From: Bacteroidota bacterium
Lineage (GTDB): Bacteria; Bacteroidota; Ignavibacteria; UBA10030; SZUA-254
Direction of reading: 5' to 3'
Assembly (NCBI GenBank): GCA_004322375.1
Contig: SCUC01000714.1
Location: 1 to 5,517, forward strand
DNA length: 5,517 nt
Shown here: in pieces, positions 5,367 through 5,517 of the stretch
Layout: every line of letters starts with the position of its first letter
How positions within the stretch are numbered: position 1 is the stretch's first letter
Made by a program: the position numbers and the translations under genes
Notes under the pieces: generated by a model
Told to the model about the DNA's origin: nothing
The model's input: only the letters and a program-made list of their open reading frames with translations
Databases searched by the model: none

Positions 5367-5517
5367 ATGAGGTATAAAGGTATTCTCGGCAAGAAGATTG
5401 GCATGACCAGTGTCTTCGATGACAAGGGGCAGGTAATTCCCTGCACTGTGATCGAGGCTGGTCCCTGCTTTGTCACCCAGATTAAGACGAAAGAACAAGA
5501 CGGGTACGAAGCGCTTC
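5367..5517 (+). CDS. rplC: 50S ribosomal protein L3 (uL3), N-terminal part only
   Basis: L3 binds 23S rRNA early in 50S assembly and reaches toward the peptidyl transferase centre. Fifty codons are visible before the window ends: MRYKGILGKKIGMTSVF, then DDKGQVIPCTVIEAGPCFVTQ and EQDGYEAL. The GKKIGMT block and IEAGPCFVTQ identify L3 and resemble Chlorobi sequences as I recall them. ATG 5367 is the only possible ATG, because an in-frame TGA lies at 5352-5354. Its ribosome binding site is poor: AGGA (5345-5348) is 18 nt away, and GAAAG (5353-5357) at 9 nt is weak. Another ATG at 5351 in a different frame opens an 8-codon frame ending at 5377, overlapping the L3 start. The gene is the second of the S10 operon. 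Confidence 0.93.
   Translation, partial: MRYKGILGKKIGMTSVFDDKGQVIPCTVIEAGPCFVTQIKTKEQDGYEAL

Noticed and set aside
1..5517. Possibility of a previously undescribed system
   Set aside because: Every gene is a recognisable core translation or transcription gene in a known order with complete motifs, spacers are at most 86 nt, and there is no accessory cargo, repeat array or mobile element.

Overview
This window is a housekeeping translation and transcription locus read entirely on the + strand: the 3' end of rpoC, then rpsL, rpsG, fusA, tuf, rpsJ and the 5' end of rplC. It is the classical str operon joined directly to the start of the S10 operon, with rpoC immediately upstream.

The proteins point to the Bacteroidota/Chlorobiota/Ignavibacteriota group. 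RpoC carries the segment ITSAAL before the SFQETTKVL block, S12 has the RGTLDTAGV segment, EF-Tu has FDSIDNAPEE and RGTVGTGR, and L3 has IEAGPCFVTQ. Keeping tuf between fusA and rpsJ, plus clear Shine-Dalgarno sequences before rpsL, tuf and rpsJ, fits a Chlorobi- or Ignavibacteria-like lineage better than class Bacteroidia. This placement is made from memory of the families, not from a search.

Layout: rpoC C-terminal part (1-641); an 86-nt spacer (642-727) holding an A/T dyad, a candidate promoter and a GC hairpin; rpsL (728-1099, GTG start); rpsG only 3 nt later (1103-1570); a 39-nt gap; fusA (1610-3712); a 57-nt A/T-rich spacer with a 15-nt-period direct repeat and a strong ribosome binding site; tuf (3770-4981); a 33-nt gap; rpsJ (5015-5323, GTG start); a 43-nt gap; rplC (5367 to the window end, incomplete). 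No stretch longer than 86 nt lacks a gene. I saw no tRNA, rRNA, mobile element, CRISPR or phage signal.

The genes work as one expression unit. RpoC is the catalytic RNA polymerase subunit. S12, S7, S10 and L3 build the ribosome, and S10 is also the antitermination factor NusE. EF-Tu delivers aminoacyl-tRNA and EF-G drives translocation. All key motifs are intact and no gene looks broken.

I do not see a novel system here. The items worth a second look are small: regulatory structure in the rpoC-rpsL spacer, a perfect 18-bp palindrome inside rpsL, a duplicated 7-codon segment and an altered G5 motif in EF-Tu, a recurring ACTCC element before three consecutive genes, and an unusual start region for rplC.
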